A stretch of 27,956 nucleotides of DNA from the NCBI GenBank assembly GCA_910587135.1, contig CAJULF010000036.1, positions 1 through 27,956 of the forward strand. The letters are read 5' to 3'. Below, in pieces: positions 1 to 7,691 of the stretch. The position numbers and the translations under genes were made by a program. Each line of letters starts with the position of its first letter. The first letter of the stretch is position 1. This DNA is from an uncultured Oscillospiraceae bacterium (GTDB lineage Bacteria; Bacillota; Clostridia; Oscillospirales; Ruminococcaceae). Under the pieces are notes generated by a model. That model searched no databases and had not been told where the DNA came from. It saw only the letters and a program-made list of their open reading frames with translations.

Positions 1-1
1 G

Positions 2-64
2 GAAATAATGCAAATGCTGGGTATACGTTTGGAGAACTACAGTACTGCTATGGTCGGCGTATAA
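2..64 (+). CDS. Possible 3' end of a gene cut by the window edge
   Basis: One plus-strand frame is open from base 2 to a TAA at 62-64 and would encode the 20 residues EIMQMLGIRLENYSTAMVGV. This reads like a natural C-terminus, and such a gene would converge on the minus-strand gene that ends at 141. Twenty residues are too few to recognise a family, and the open frame could be chance. The rest of the interval up to 140 shows only a weak 7-bp inverted repeat (ATATAAA/TTTATAT). Confidence 0.25.
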   Translation, partial: EIMQMLGIRLENYSTAMVGV

Positions 65-140
65 AAAGCCGCTTGGATTTTTGAAGTTCTAATCGGATAT
101 ATGAAAGACTTTAATATAAAACGCGTTTATATGAAATAAT

Positions 141-1282
141 CTACTCTTTCCAGCGTATATCCGCAAGATCGCCGCGCAGCAGGAACGCGGTGGATTTCAC
201 CATAAAGTCCAGCGCCGCCGAAATGCTGCGGTCGTTCATCAGGAACATATACAGCCCGCTGCCGAACGCCAGCGAAATCATATACTCCTCCGCGGAGGAA
301 AAATTCGCCATGGCATCATCCACGATTGCCATCATTTGGGTGCAGTAATCGGTATTTGTGATATAATCGACCGCGTAGGCATGGCGCAGATAGCCGATCT
401 TTTCACACATATCCCACGCGGCAACGCCAGCTTCCGGAAGAAACTCAGCGAAAACCTTAATAAACAGCGTCACGTCATCAAATAGCCGCCGACCGTCTTT
501 GTTAAGCTCGGAAATGTCAAAGCTCAACCTTCCGTTAAGATTTGCGAGAACGTCCCTCGCTAAACACGCGATATTGCAGTCGCGGCTATTATAGAAAAAC
601 TCAATGAAGCTGCCTCTGTCGATTATTCCAAAGAGCTGCTCCAGCCACTCCTTGGCCTGCTTCTTTTTCTCGCCTTCATATTTTATAAAATATTCCTTAA
701 AGCCCAACCCAAGCTCCTGCCCGGGTATTTTTCGTATGGCGGGGAGAAAACCCAGCTGCAGGGTGAACTCCTCGTTGGATACTCGTATTTTTCCGACCAG
801 GGCATCTGCGTGTAGCGCTTTTTGATATACTTTGTGATCTTTTCGGAAAACTCCCGCAGATTTTTCAAATCCTTTTCGATATACCTGCGGCATTTCTCTA
901 CCTCTTTGTCCAAATCAAGCTCCAGCGAATCGGCGGGGTCTGCTTCCAGCCCATCTTCAAAGCAGTGCATTGCCAGAATATCTTTGTTGTTTATGTAATA
1001 AATATATCCCTTCATATAGTGCCAGTGGGACAGGTCAACGGGGTTGTCACAGCGCGGGAATATCTTTTCAAGTTCCTCGGAAGCCCTGTCGAACTGCTTA
1101 AGATTGTTATACGCGCTGATAAGTCTGAACCACAGCTTGTTGCTCCAATTTTCATGCGGGATATTCATTACTGCGTTCGCGATCTTATCATATTCATTAT
1201 CGTCGTGCCATTTGTCAAGCTCCTCATAAAGCTTGTCGCTGTCGGATATAATTCCGTTTTTGCCCAATATGATATTATCCAC
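141..1282 (-). pseudogene. TPR-like / DUF1266-type protein, frameshifted
   Basis: Two overlapping minus-strand frames together make one protein of about 380 residues. The upstream frame starts at a GTG (1282) and encodes a helical, TPR-like region (WFRLISAYNNLKQFDRASEEL, then HWHYMKGYIYY). The downstream frame, ending at 141, carries a segment (AAWDMCEKIGYLRHAYAV, then FSSAEEYMISLAFGSGLYMF) that resembles the DUF1266 family. Coding sense switches near 783-795, at a run of five A on the minus strand. Restoring one A would give SEKIRVSNEEF and join the frames. The family has no established biochemical role that I can state. It is either a recent pseudogene or a sequencing error in a homopolymer; the rest of the reading frame looks intact, so decay would be recent. 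The DUF1266 assignment is from memory of the motif and is moderately sure. Confidence 0.6.
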
Positions 1283-1362
1283 CTAAACCGTCCTTTCCTG
1301 TCGGGTACAGGCAGTGTACTGCCTTAAAGATATTCAGTGCCCCTTTTTTATTTATGTACCTG

Positions 1363-1956
1363 TTATGCGTTTTTAATATTTTTTGCCGTAGGCAAATTCA
1401 GCTTACAGCAGTCGCATTTTTTCTCATGCGCACTGATAACGCCTATTGCCTGAAGATAAGAATATATTATGGTAGAGCCGACAAATTTCATTCCCCGCTT
1501 TTTCAGCTCCTTTGATATTTTATCGGAAAGCGGCGAAGTCGTGCGGATATCACAGCTTTCATCGATTGATTTTCCCTCCGTGAAGCCCCAGATAAAGGCG
1601 TCGAAAGACCCGTACTCCTTTTGTATTTCCAGAAACACGCGGCTGTTGGTCACACAGGCTTGTATTTTTAACCTGTTGCGAATGATATTCGTGTCTGACA
1701 TCAGCTTTGCGCATTTTTCTTCATCATACGCGCTTATCTTCTCCGCGTCGAAACCGTCGAATGCCTGACGAAATCCCTCGCGCTTGTTCAGAACGCACTC
1801 CCACGACAAGCCCGCCTGAAAACATTCCAGAACCAGCAATTCAAACAGTTTTCCGTCATCGTGTTCGGGAACGCTCCATTCGGTATCATGATACCGAATA
1901 TAAAGCGGATTTTTCATATTTACCCAAGAACAGCGATTAACAATACTTTCCCGCAT
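1363..1956 (-). CDS. tag: DNA-3-methyladenine glycosylase I
   Basis: Removes 3-methyladenine from alkylated DNA as the first step of base-excision repair in the cytoplasm. The 197-residue protein matches the Tag family in length. It shows the N-terminal RCSWV, then YHDTEWSVP and the CFQAGLSWECVLNKR helix-turn region. The structural zinc site of this family is complete: Cys9, His23, His177 and Cys181, with the same four-residue His-Cys spacing as in E. coli Tag. The start is fixed by GGAGG seven bases upstream of the ATG at 1956. It is a single gene; the preceding SCP2 gene ends in a terminator at 2184-2208, so its promoter should lie between there and 1956, a stretch mostly filled by an inverted-repeat element. 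I could not pick out a clear -35/-10 pair. Confidence 0.93.
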   Translation of the reverse strand: MRESIVNRCSWVNMKNPLYIRYHDTEWSVPEHDDGKLFELLVLECFQAGLSWECVLNKREGFRQAFDGFDAEKISAYDEEKCAKLMSDTNIIRNRLKIQACVTNSRVFLEIQKEYGSFDAFIWGFTEGKSIDESCDIRTTSPLSDKISKELKKRGMKFVGSTIIYSYLQAIGVISAHEKKCDCCKLNLPTAKNIKNA

Positions 1957-1994
1957 TTTGTGTATCCTCCGATTTTTTCATCCAATGTTCTTTT

Positions 1995-2155
1995 GAGCCT
2001 GTTTAGTATCTCGGCGTGCACAGATCGCGCGTCGGATTTTTCGGCAGACGACGGCAATTTTTCGCCGAAATACTGTATGTATTTCAAGGAAAATTGGCTA
2101 AGTATGCCGGAAAATCAGAAAGCGAGATGCGTGCGCTGCGATACTAAACAGGCTC
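1995..2155. repeat. MITE-like element with perfect 16-bp inverted ends
   Basis: GAGCCTGTTTAGTATC at 1995-2010 is the exact reverse complement of GATACTAAACAGGCTC at 2140-2155. The 161 bp unit has no coding frame worth naming. Its centre can fold again: GAAATAC (2067-2073) pairs with GTATTTC (2079-2085), inside an AT-rich arm (about 2055-2062 with 2090-2096). Bases outside the ends (TTTT left, TTAA right) give no convincing target duplication. It lies 39 bp upstream of tag. Short, non-coding and fully inverted ends fit a MITE or a mobile structured repeat; no second copy is visible in this window. Confidence 0.6.
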
Positions 2156-2183
2156 TTAAACTTCAGCGGCAAATAAAATTTTA

Positions 2184-2208
2184 TCCCGCGGTATAGAAAG
2201 CCGCGGGA
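2184..2208 (-). terminator. Terminator after the SCP2 gene
   Basis: TCCCGCGG (2184-2191) and CCGCGGGA (2201-2208) form a perfect 8-bp GC-rich stem starting a few bases past the SCP2 stop. On the minus strand the stem is followed by the AT-rich TAAAATTTTATTT, a reasonable but interrupted U tract. Confidence 0.75.
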
Positions 2209-2214
2209 CAAAAA

Positions 2215-2532
2215 TCATTTAACCAGCTTTGAAAACTCCAGCGCCTTGCCCACGTCACCCTCGACCTTGAGCTTTCCCGTTGTGAATGCCATAACGGGGT
2301 CGAGCTTGCCCGCGATAAGCTTCGCGAAATTCTCCGGGCTGATAGTGATTGCGCAGCTTCTGTCATTGTAGTTATAAGGCTCGACATTCACCATGCCGTC
2401 CTTTATCTCAATATAAAACACTCCGCCGTTCTCTCCCGTAAGATTAACCTGCACCGCAAGGAAGTTCACTCCCGAAACGTCAGTCTTTCCCATAACCTCA
2501 CGCGCCTTGACAACAATTTCCTCAATGTTCAT
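2215..2532 (-). CDS. SCP2 sterol-binding domain protein
   Basis: A 105-residue stand-alone SCP2 fold. Visible features are the N-terminal helix (IEEIVVKAREVM), a central beta sheet (VNLTGENGGVFYIEIKDG), and the C-terminal ITISPENFAKLIAGKLDPVMAFTTGKLKVEG-like pattern with the closing GDVGKALEFSKL helix that marks this family. SCP2 domains bind hydrophobic ligands such as lipids or acyl-CoA; bacterial single-domain members mostly have no known partner. The start is supported by AGGAGGG just upstream of the ATG at 2532. The gene stands alone between the repeat at 2562 and its own terminator at 2184-2208. Nothing in the neighbourhood reveals its ligand. Confidence 0.85.
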   Translation of the reverse strand: MNIEEIVVKAREVMGKTDVSGVNFLAVQVNLTGENGGVFYIEIKDGMVNVEPYNYNDRSCAITISPENFAKLIAGKLDPVMAFTTGKLKVEGDVGKALEFSKLVK

Positions 2533-2561
2533 ATTACCCTCCTGATTTTAAAAATTTTCAT

Positions 2562-2775
2562 GTTGACCTAAAGCGAATTATTAAAAAATTTCAATATTTC
2601 CGTTATTCATACTCCGTTCCGCTGCGCTTCAAAAGTTTTTCGCAGATTGCAGCGTAATCCCATAAGTTAACCCCCCATGCTGCGCAAAACTTGGCATGCC
2701 TAACGAAAAACGTGCCGCATTACCGTACGGCAAATATGCACTTTTTTGAAATTTCATGCGCTGATATTGCACTGC
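2562..2775. repeat. Structured intergenic repeat, copy A
   Basis: Member of a dispersed family with other copies at 7660/8734, 21914 and 23591. It opens with GTTGACCTAAAGCGAATTAT and closes with GAAATTTCATGCGCTGATAT. Outer arms AAATTTCAA (2586-2594) and TTGAAATTT (2746-2754) pair perfectly. The interior is rich in short inverted repeats (CATGC/GCATG, TGCCG/CGGCA) but more degenerate than copies B and C. It fills the left part of the 485-bp gene-free stretch between the SCP2 gene and the pseudogene ending at 3018. In the remainder (2776-3017), which is AT-rich, I see no gene or clear signal. Confidence 0.65.
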
Positions 2776-3017
2776 TGATTTGCTTTTATACAATTAAATC
2801 AACGATTATATTATATCACTTTTATTCAACTGTGTCAAGCGGTTTGTCGATTTCTACCCTTACTTTCAGTGTCGTTGACATCCGAATTTTCGGTTTTTCG
2901 TCAAATTATTCAATCGGGCAATTATATTTGGATAACTGTTCGATAAACCGGAAGTTATTAGTCTGTCGGAACATTTTCTGAAAATCAATTCAATACTTTC
3001 ATTAAATTCGTAATGAA

Positions 3018-3565
3018 TTATATCTGATCTTCAATTTTTTCCTCTATTTGTCCTTTAATAAAATCAATTCGGTCAAACACTGTCGGTTTGAAATAGCCGG
3101 AAACCGCTACAACCAATTCCTTTTGGGGATTTATATAAATAACATTTCCGCTATTGCCAATAGCCGCATAGCTTCCCTCATTTTCATCAATAATCCACCA
3201 CAAATAGCCATATTTCATATCACGAAATTTTTCGCCGCAACACAGTCTGACCATTGTGATTTCTTCAAGCCATTTTTCGGAAACAATACGCTTGTTATTA
3301 AAAATCCCCTTTTTTCAGACAGAGCAGTCCTATCTTTGACATTTCTTCAGCAGACAAACAAAGACCATATCCGGTGTTCGATGGCAATGCCAACCAATAA
3401 AGAAACAACGCTTTTTATAACAGACATCGTATGTACTGTATCATTAGCTTTGTAGCCATTCCATATATCGTTTATAATTGTCTTGCCGTTTTGAATAACT
3501 GTCACTTGACAGATATTTGGCTGGTTATCTGCAACATAACTGTGAAACTCAGATAAATTTATCAT
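3018..3565 (-). pseudogene. Beta-lactamase-fold serine hydrolase, internally deleted and frameshifted
   Basis: Remnant of a class C beta-lactamase-related hydrolase. The 5' part (ATG at 3565) encodes VTVIQNGKTIINDIWNGYKA followed by SVIKSVVSLLVGIAI, which contains the SxxK nucleophile motif (SVIK). It then jumps, out of frame, to GYGLCLSAEEMSKIGLL and, after a second shift, to NNKRIVSEKWLEEI and YGYLWWIIDENEGSYAAIGN near the C-terminus. The central part with the catalytic Tyr motif is missing. Intact relatives are over 300 residues; the remnant spans only 548 bp. At least one large deletion plus one further frameshift (near 3298) make function very unlikely. The sequence is visibly more AT-rich than tex next door, which suggests a transferred gene that decayed. 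Confidence 0.85.
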
Positions 3566-3592
3566 TTTTACTCCTTATCCGATTTCGCATAA

Positions 3593-5737
3593 TCAGCTTT
3601 TGGGCTTTTTCATGGTAAGCGAGATTCGCCCCCGCTTAACATCCACGTCAAGAACCCACACCTTTACCACGTCGCCGACCTTTACCACGTCCAGCGGGTG
3701 CTTTATGAACCTGTCACATATCTGCGAGATATGCACCAGACCGTCCTCATGCACTCCTATGTCAACGAACGCGCCGAAATCTATGACGTTGCGCACCGTT
3801 CCCATAAGCTCCATGCCCTGCTTGAGGTCTTTTATCTCCATGATATCACCGCTTCTCATAAGGGGCGGCGGCAGCTCGTCGCGCGGGTCGCGCCCCGGCT
3901 TTTCAAGCTCCTTTACTATATCAGTCAGTGTGGGCAGCCCTGCGCCCGTTTCCGCGGAAATATTTTTAAGCCCTACCCTGCTGACTTTTTCGCGCACCTT
4001 TTCGGCGCTGCCGAGCTCGTCGGGCTCTATGCCGCACCTTTCTATAAGCGTTTTCGCCGCTTCGTAGGATTCGGGGTGTATGCCCGTATTGTCCAGCGGA
4101 TTTTTTCCCCCCGAAACGCGGAGAAATCCCGCACACTGCTCGTAAGCCTTAGCGCCGAGCTTTTTCACCTTTAAAAGCTGCTTTCTGTCGGAGAACGCTC
4201 CGTTTTCCTCGCGGTATGCTACTATATTCTTTGCCACCGCCGCATTTATTCCCGATATATACGACAGCAGCGAATAGGAAGCAGTGTTGAGATCCACTCC
4301 CACCGAGTTTACGCAGTCCTCCACAACACCCTTTAAGGCGTCGTCCATACGTGCCTTGGGCATATCGTGCTGATACTGCCCCACTCCTATGGCTTTGGGG
4401 TCTATCTTCACCAGCTCCGCAAGCGGGTCCTGAAGCCTGCGCGCAATGGATACTGCGGAGCGCAGCGACACATCATAATCGGGAAACTCCTCGGCAGCCA
4501 GCTTTGAAGCGGAATACACCGACGCGCCCGCCTCGGATACCACCATATATGAAACCTTTTCGGGAATGGTTTTGATAAGCTCCGCGGTGAATTGTTCCGT
4601 TTCGCGGGAGGCAGTGCCGTTGCCTATCGCAATGGTGGAAACATGGTGCTTTTGTATCATATCACTGATTATTCGCTTTGATTTTTCCGTTTCCCTTCTC
4701 GGAGGAGTGAGATACACTATCGCCGTATCCAGCACCTTGCCGGTGGAATCCACCACCGCGCACTTGCAGCCGTGAGCGTATCCCGGATCAAGCCCCAGCG
4801 TAACGGTATTTTTCACGGGCGGGGCCATGATGAGCTGCCTTAAATTGGAAGCAAACACCTTTATAGCTCCCTCTTGGGCGTTAGCGGAAAGCTCCGCTCT
4901 TACCTCCCTTTCGATAGACGGAAAAACAAGACGCTTGCAGCTGTCCTCGCATGCCGCTCTGACCAATTCGCCGCAGGCGCTGCCATTCCTGACGAACTCT
5001 TTCACGCAAAGGCTCTCCCCTGCGCCCTCGGGCAGCTCAACGGAAACCTTGAGCGCGTCCTCTTTCTCTCCCCTGTCAAGCGCGAGTATCCTATGACCCG
5101 CTATTTTCTTTACAGGCTCGGAAAACTCAAAATAATTCTTATAGACCTCGTCGGAGTCCTCCGCGGCGGCTTTTGAAGCGATAAGTCCCTGCGCAAAAAA
5201 CAGCTCTCTGAGCTTCTTTCTGAACTCCGCGTTATCCGAAATATCCTCCGCGATAATATCCATTGCTCCCTGCAATGCTTCCTCAACGGCGGGAACGTTC
5301 TCGTTTACAAATCCCTCCGCCTCCTTTTCGGGAACTACGTCGCGACGCTGCTCCATAATCAGCTCCGCAAGCGGCTCAAGCCCCTTTTCACGCGCTACGG
5401 AAGCCCTTGTCTTGCGCTTTGGCTTGAACGGACGGTAGATGTCCTCGACCTCTACAAGCGTTACCGCGTTCTCTATCGCTTTTGCAAGCTCCTCGGTCAT
5501 TTTCTCCTGCTCGGTAATGGAGGAAACTATCTCCTCCTTTCTCTTTTCAAGATTACGCAGGTATGTAAGCCTGTCCGACAGCTCGCGCAGCACGGTATCG
5601 TCCAGCGAACCTGTCTGCTCCTTTCTGTACCGCGCGATAAACGGTATCGTCTTATCGTCGTCGATAAGCGCCACCGTATTGTCTATCTGCTCCTGCCGCA
5701 GATTGAATTCCTTTGCGAGCATCTGATTGATATTCAT
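3593..5737 (-). CDS. tex: Tex-family S1 RNA-binding protein
   Basis: A 714-residue Tex/YhgF homologue, full length for the family. Order of parts: N-terminal Tex helical region (residues 1-190, including FIARYRKEQTGSLDD and the DIYRPFKPKRKTRA motif), a YqgF/RNase H-like domain (from about 315, LGLDPGYAHGCKCAVVD and IAIGNGTASRETE), helix-hairpin-helix repeats (about 490-560, SYISGINAAVAKNIVAYRE), and a C-terminal S1 domain (about 640-710, GTVRNVIDFGAFVDIGVHEDGLVHIS). Tex is a cytoplasmic nucleic-acid-binding protein linked to transcription and RNA metabolism; its exact role is not settled. The start has GGGGG upstream. A promoter lies at 5814-5842, so it is probably a monocistronic unit. Confidence 0.95.
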   Translation of the reverse strand: MNINQMLAKEFNLRQEQIDNTVALIDDDKTIPFIARYRKEQTGSLDDTVLRELSDRLTYLRNLEKRKEEIVSSITEQEKMTEELAKAIENAVTLVEVEDIYRPFKPKRKTRASVAREKGLEPLAELIMEQRRDVVPEKEAEGFVNENVPAVEEALQGAMDIIAEDISDNAEFRKKLRELFFAQGLIASKAAAEDSDEVYKNYFEFSEPVKKIAGHRILALDRGEKEDALKVSVELPEGAGESLCVKEFVRNGSACGELVRAACEDSCKRLVFPSIEREVRAELSANAQEGAIKVFASNLRQLIMAPPVKNTVTLGLDPGYAHGCKCAVVDSTGKVLDTAIVYLTPPRRETEKSKRIISDMIQKHHVSTIAIGNGTASRETEQFTAELIKTIPEKVSYMVVSEAGASVYSASKLAAEEFPDYDVSLRSAVSIARRLQDPLAELVKIDPKAIGVGQYQHDMPKARMDDALKGVVEDCVNSVGVDLNTASYSLLSYISGINAAVAKNIVAYREENGAFSDRKQLLKVKKLGAKAYEQCAGFLRVSGGKNPLDNTGIHPESYEAAKTLIERCGIEPDELGSAEKVREKVSRVGLKNISAETGAGLPTLTDIVKELEKPGRDPRDELPPPLMRSGDIMEIKDLKQGMELMGTVRNVIDFGAFVDIGVHEDGLVHISQICDRFIKHPLDVVKVGDVVKVWVLDVDVKRGRISLTMKKPKS

Positions 5738-5813
5738 TTGTTACCCCCGTTGATTTACTGATAGATATCGCTCCGTCACTTTAAACAAAGCGCCGAACGG
5801 ATACCCAAAAAAT

Positions 5814-5842
5814 ATTATAGCATATTTTAGTAAATTTTGCAA
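5814..5842 (-). promoter_or_regulatory. Sigma-A promoter of tex
   Basis: On the minus strand TTGCAA (5837-5842), a 17-nt spacer, then a perfect TATAAT (5814-5819). It points at tex, about 75 bp from the start codon, back to back with the promoter at 5852-5880. Confidence 0.75.
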
Positions 5843-5851
5843 GCTAACGGG

Positions 5852-5880
5852 TTGTTTTTTTTGTTTTGGTATGTTATAAT
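5852..5880 (+). promoter_or_regulatory. Extended -10 promoter of the channel-mannanase pair
   Basis: TTGTTT (5852-5857), 17-nt spacer, TATAAT (5875-5880), with TG at 5872-5873 as an extended -10. It points at the gene starting at 5960. Confidence 0.7.
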
Positions 5881-5959
5881 GCAATAGACTAATGGGCGAT
5901 TTCTATTGAATGGGAAAAATCTGTTTTCAGAGATGCTCTAACGGAAAAGGACGTTTTAT

Positions 5960-6628
5960 ATGGAAAAAACATCAACTGTCAGAAAAATCATCTCCCAATT
6001 CATTCTGGGAGTGCTCGCGGGAATGATGATAGGCATAGGCGGCTGCGTGAGCCTTTCCTGTGATAACCGCTACATAGGCGCGCTGCTGTTCTCGCTGGGG
6101 CTGTTCGGGATAATACAGTTCGGGTTCGGACTGTTTACGGGCAAGGTGGGATACATCCCGCTGCGCAAGCCGCGGTATCTGTCGGAATGCCTGTTCACAC
6201 TGCTCGGAAACGCTTTCGGAACATTTCTCGACGCTTTTCTGCTGAACTTTACAAGGATAAGCCCCGCGATACGTGAAAAGGCGATGGCAAGCGTTGAGGC
6301 AAAGCTGAACGACAGCGTGCCGAGTATGTTTGTTTTGGCGGTATTCTGCGGAATGCTGATGTTCCTCGCCGTGGACAATGCGAGGATATCCCGTGCCGAG
6401 GGCGGACACGTCGAAAAGACGGTAGGAACAATGCTCTGCATAGTCGTGTTCATAATCTGCGGCTTTAACCACTGTATCGCGGATATGTTCTATCTGTTCC
6501 TTACAAACCGTATAGCAGAGGCTTACATCTATCTGCCCGTGGTGATCCTCGGAAACTCCGTCGGAGGAATGCTGATACCGCTGTTAAAAATGCTTACCGA
6601 CAATCCCTTTGAGCGGTCGGATAACTGA
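5960..6628 (+). CDS. Formate/nitrite transporter family channel
   Basis: A 222-residue integral membrane protein of the FocA/NirC (FNT) family, which move small monovalent acids such as formate, nitrite or hydrosulfide across the membrane. About six hydrophobic segments are visible: ILGVLAGMMIGIGG, ALLFSLGLFGIIQFGFGLF, SECLFTLLGNAFGTFLDAFLL, MFVLAVFCGMLMFLAV, TVGTMLCIVVFIIC and YLPVVILGNSVGGMLIPLL. The pore histidine signature is present as CGFNHCIADMF, and GNSVGG matches the GN(x)VGG signature near the C-terminus. It is shorter than typical FNT proteins (250-280 residues), with short loops and tail. Substrate cannot be read from sequence; formate is a reasonable guess for a fermenter. It is followed 18 bp downstream by the mannanase gene, so both share a transcript. 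Confidence 0.85.
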   Translation: MEKTSTVRKIISQFILGVLAGMMIGIGGCVSLSCDNRYIGALLFSLGLFGIIQFGFGLFTGKVGYIPLRKPRYLSECLFTLLGNAFGTFLDAFLLNFTRISPAIREKAMASVEAKLNDSVPSMFVLAVFCGMLMFLAVDNARISRAEGGHVEKTVGTMLCIVVFIICGFNHCIADMFYLFLTNRIAEAYIYLPVVILGNSVGGMLIPLLKMLTDNPFERSDN

Positions 6629-6646
6629 TTGAAAGGAAATTGACAT

Positions 6647-7615
6647 ATGAGCGAAAAGATATTCACCCCATGCAGTCCAAACGCACAAGAGTGCGTGAAA
6701 AACGTCATGAAATTTCTCTCGGACATAACCGGCACGGGGGTTGTAACGGGTCAGCACACCCAGACTATGAAGCAGGAGGAGCTTCTCCATATCGAAAGCG
6801 TTACGGGAAAAAAGCCCGCTTTGTTGGGCTTTGAGCTGCTGTCCTACTCGCCGAATATCAATTATTCCGATACCGACGGCGAGTGCATGGAGGAGGTTTC
6901 CGACAACTACGGTACTTTGAAAAGAGCCTGGGAGTGGGCTGAAGCAGGCGGTCTTATAACCTTTACTTGGCACTGGTTTTCACCGCTCGGCGGGCGCTCA
7001 AAGTCCTTTTTCAGCGTAAACACGGATTTTGACGCTGAAAAAGCGGTCATTGACGGAACTCCCGAAAACAAGGCTTTACTGTCCGACATGGACATGATGG
7101 CGGGGCTTCTCCGTCCTTTTTGCGACAGGAATATCCCTATCCTGTGGCGACCCTTCCACGAGGGCGACGGCAACTGGTTCTGGTGGGGAGCAAAGGGCGC
7201 GGACACTGTGAAAAAGCTGTTTCGCATAATGTATGAGCGGTATACGCATATCCATGGTTTGAACAATCTTATATGGGTATGGAACGCCCCCAAGCCCGGC
7301 TACTACCCCGGCGACGATGTTGTGGATATTATATCCCGCGATATGTACCCGCCCGAGCATTCCCACACGAGCCGCGCGGAGATGTACCGCGACCTGATCA
7401 GAATCACCGATACACCGAAAATCGCCTTTATAGGTGAAACGGGCACATTACCATCGATCGACGAGATCATCGGCGAGGAAATCGGTTGGGCAGGCTATAT
7501 GGCATGGTCTAAGGAGTTTGTGCTTTCGGAGCAGTATACGACAAAAGAGGCGCTCCGCAAGATATACAACAGCCCTTTTGCGATAACACTGGACAGGCTT
7601 CCGAAATTATATTGA
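6647..7615 (+). CDS. GH26 beta-mannanase, no signal peptide
   Basis: Glycoside hydrolase family 26, usually hydrolysing beta-1,4-mannosidic links. The 322-residue protein is essentially only the catalytic (beta/alpha)8 domain. The acid/base is Glu172 in WRPFHEGDGNWFWWG and the nucleophile is Glu264 in AFIGETGTLPS; other family marks are VVTGQHTQ near the N-terminus and ITFTWHWFSPLGG in the middle. The N-terminus (MSEKIFTPCSPNAQE) is charged and has no signal peptide, so the enzyme should stay in the cytoplasm and act on imported manno-oligosaccharides or a related intracellular substrate. GAAAGG lies upstream of the ATG. It forms a two-gene unit with the FNT channel and ends in a hairpin at 7618-7644. 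Exact substrate is unproven. Confidence 0.9.
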   Translation: MSEKIFTPCSPNAQECVKNVMKFLSDITGTGVVTGQHTQTMKQEELLHIESVTGKKPALLGFELLSYSPNINYSDTDGECMEEVSDNYGTLKRAWEWAEAGGLITFTWHWFSPLGGRSKSFFSVNTDFDAEKAVIDGTPENKALLSDMDMMAGLLRPFCDRNIPILWRPFHEGDGNWFWWGAKGADTVKKLFRIMYERYTHIHGLNNLIWVWNAPKPGYYPGDDVVDIISRDMYPPEHSHTSRAEMYRDLIRITDTPKIAFIGETGTLPSIDEIIGEEIGWAGYMAWSKEFVLSEQYTTKEALRKIYNSPFAITLDRLPKLY

Positions 7616-7617
7616 AA

Positions 7618-7644
7618 AACTGCCCGATTTTATATCGGGCAGTT
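7618..7644 (+). terminator. Hairpin after the mannanase gene
   Basis: AACTGCCCGAT (7618-7628) and ATCGGGCAGTT (7634-7644) pair over 11 bp with a 5-nt loop, three bases past the stop codon. The U tract behind it is poor (CAGCTTGT), so termination may be weak. Confidence 0.6.
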
Positions 7645-7659
7645 CAGCTTGTATATAAA

Positions 7660-7691
7660 GGTTGACCAAGAGCGGATTATTTAAAAAAATT
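7660..7691. repeat. Structured intergenic repeat, copy B, left fragment
   Basis: Starts GGTTGACCAAGAGCGGATTA and runs to the 9-bp AAAAAAATT at 7683-7691. It aligns with the start of copy A (2562) and copy C (21914). The rest of this copy is found at 8734-8924, separated by the 1,042-bp cassette. Confidence 0.75.

Noticed and set aside
2691..2981. Plus-strand 96-codon open frame in the gap before the beta-lactamase remnant
   Set aside because: It overlaps repeat copy A, has no ribosome-binding site and a composition typical of AT-rich non-coding DNA.
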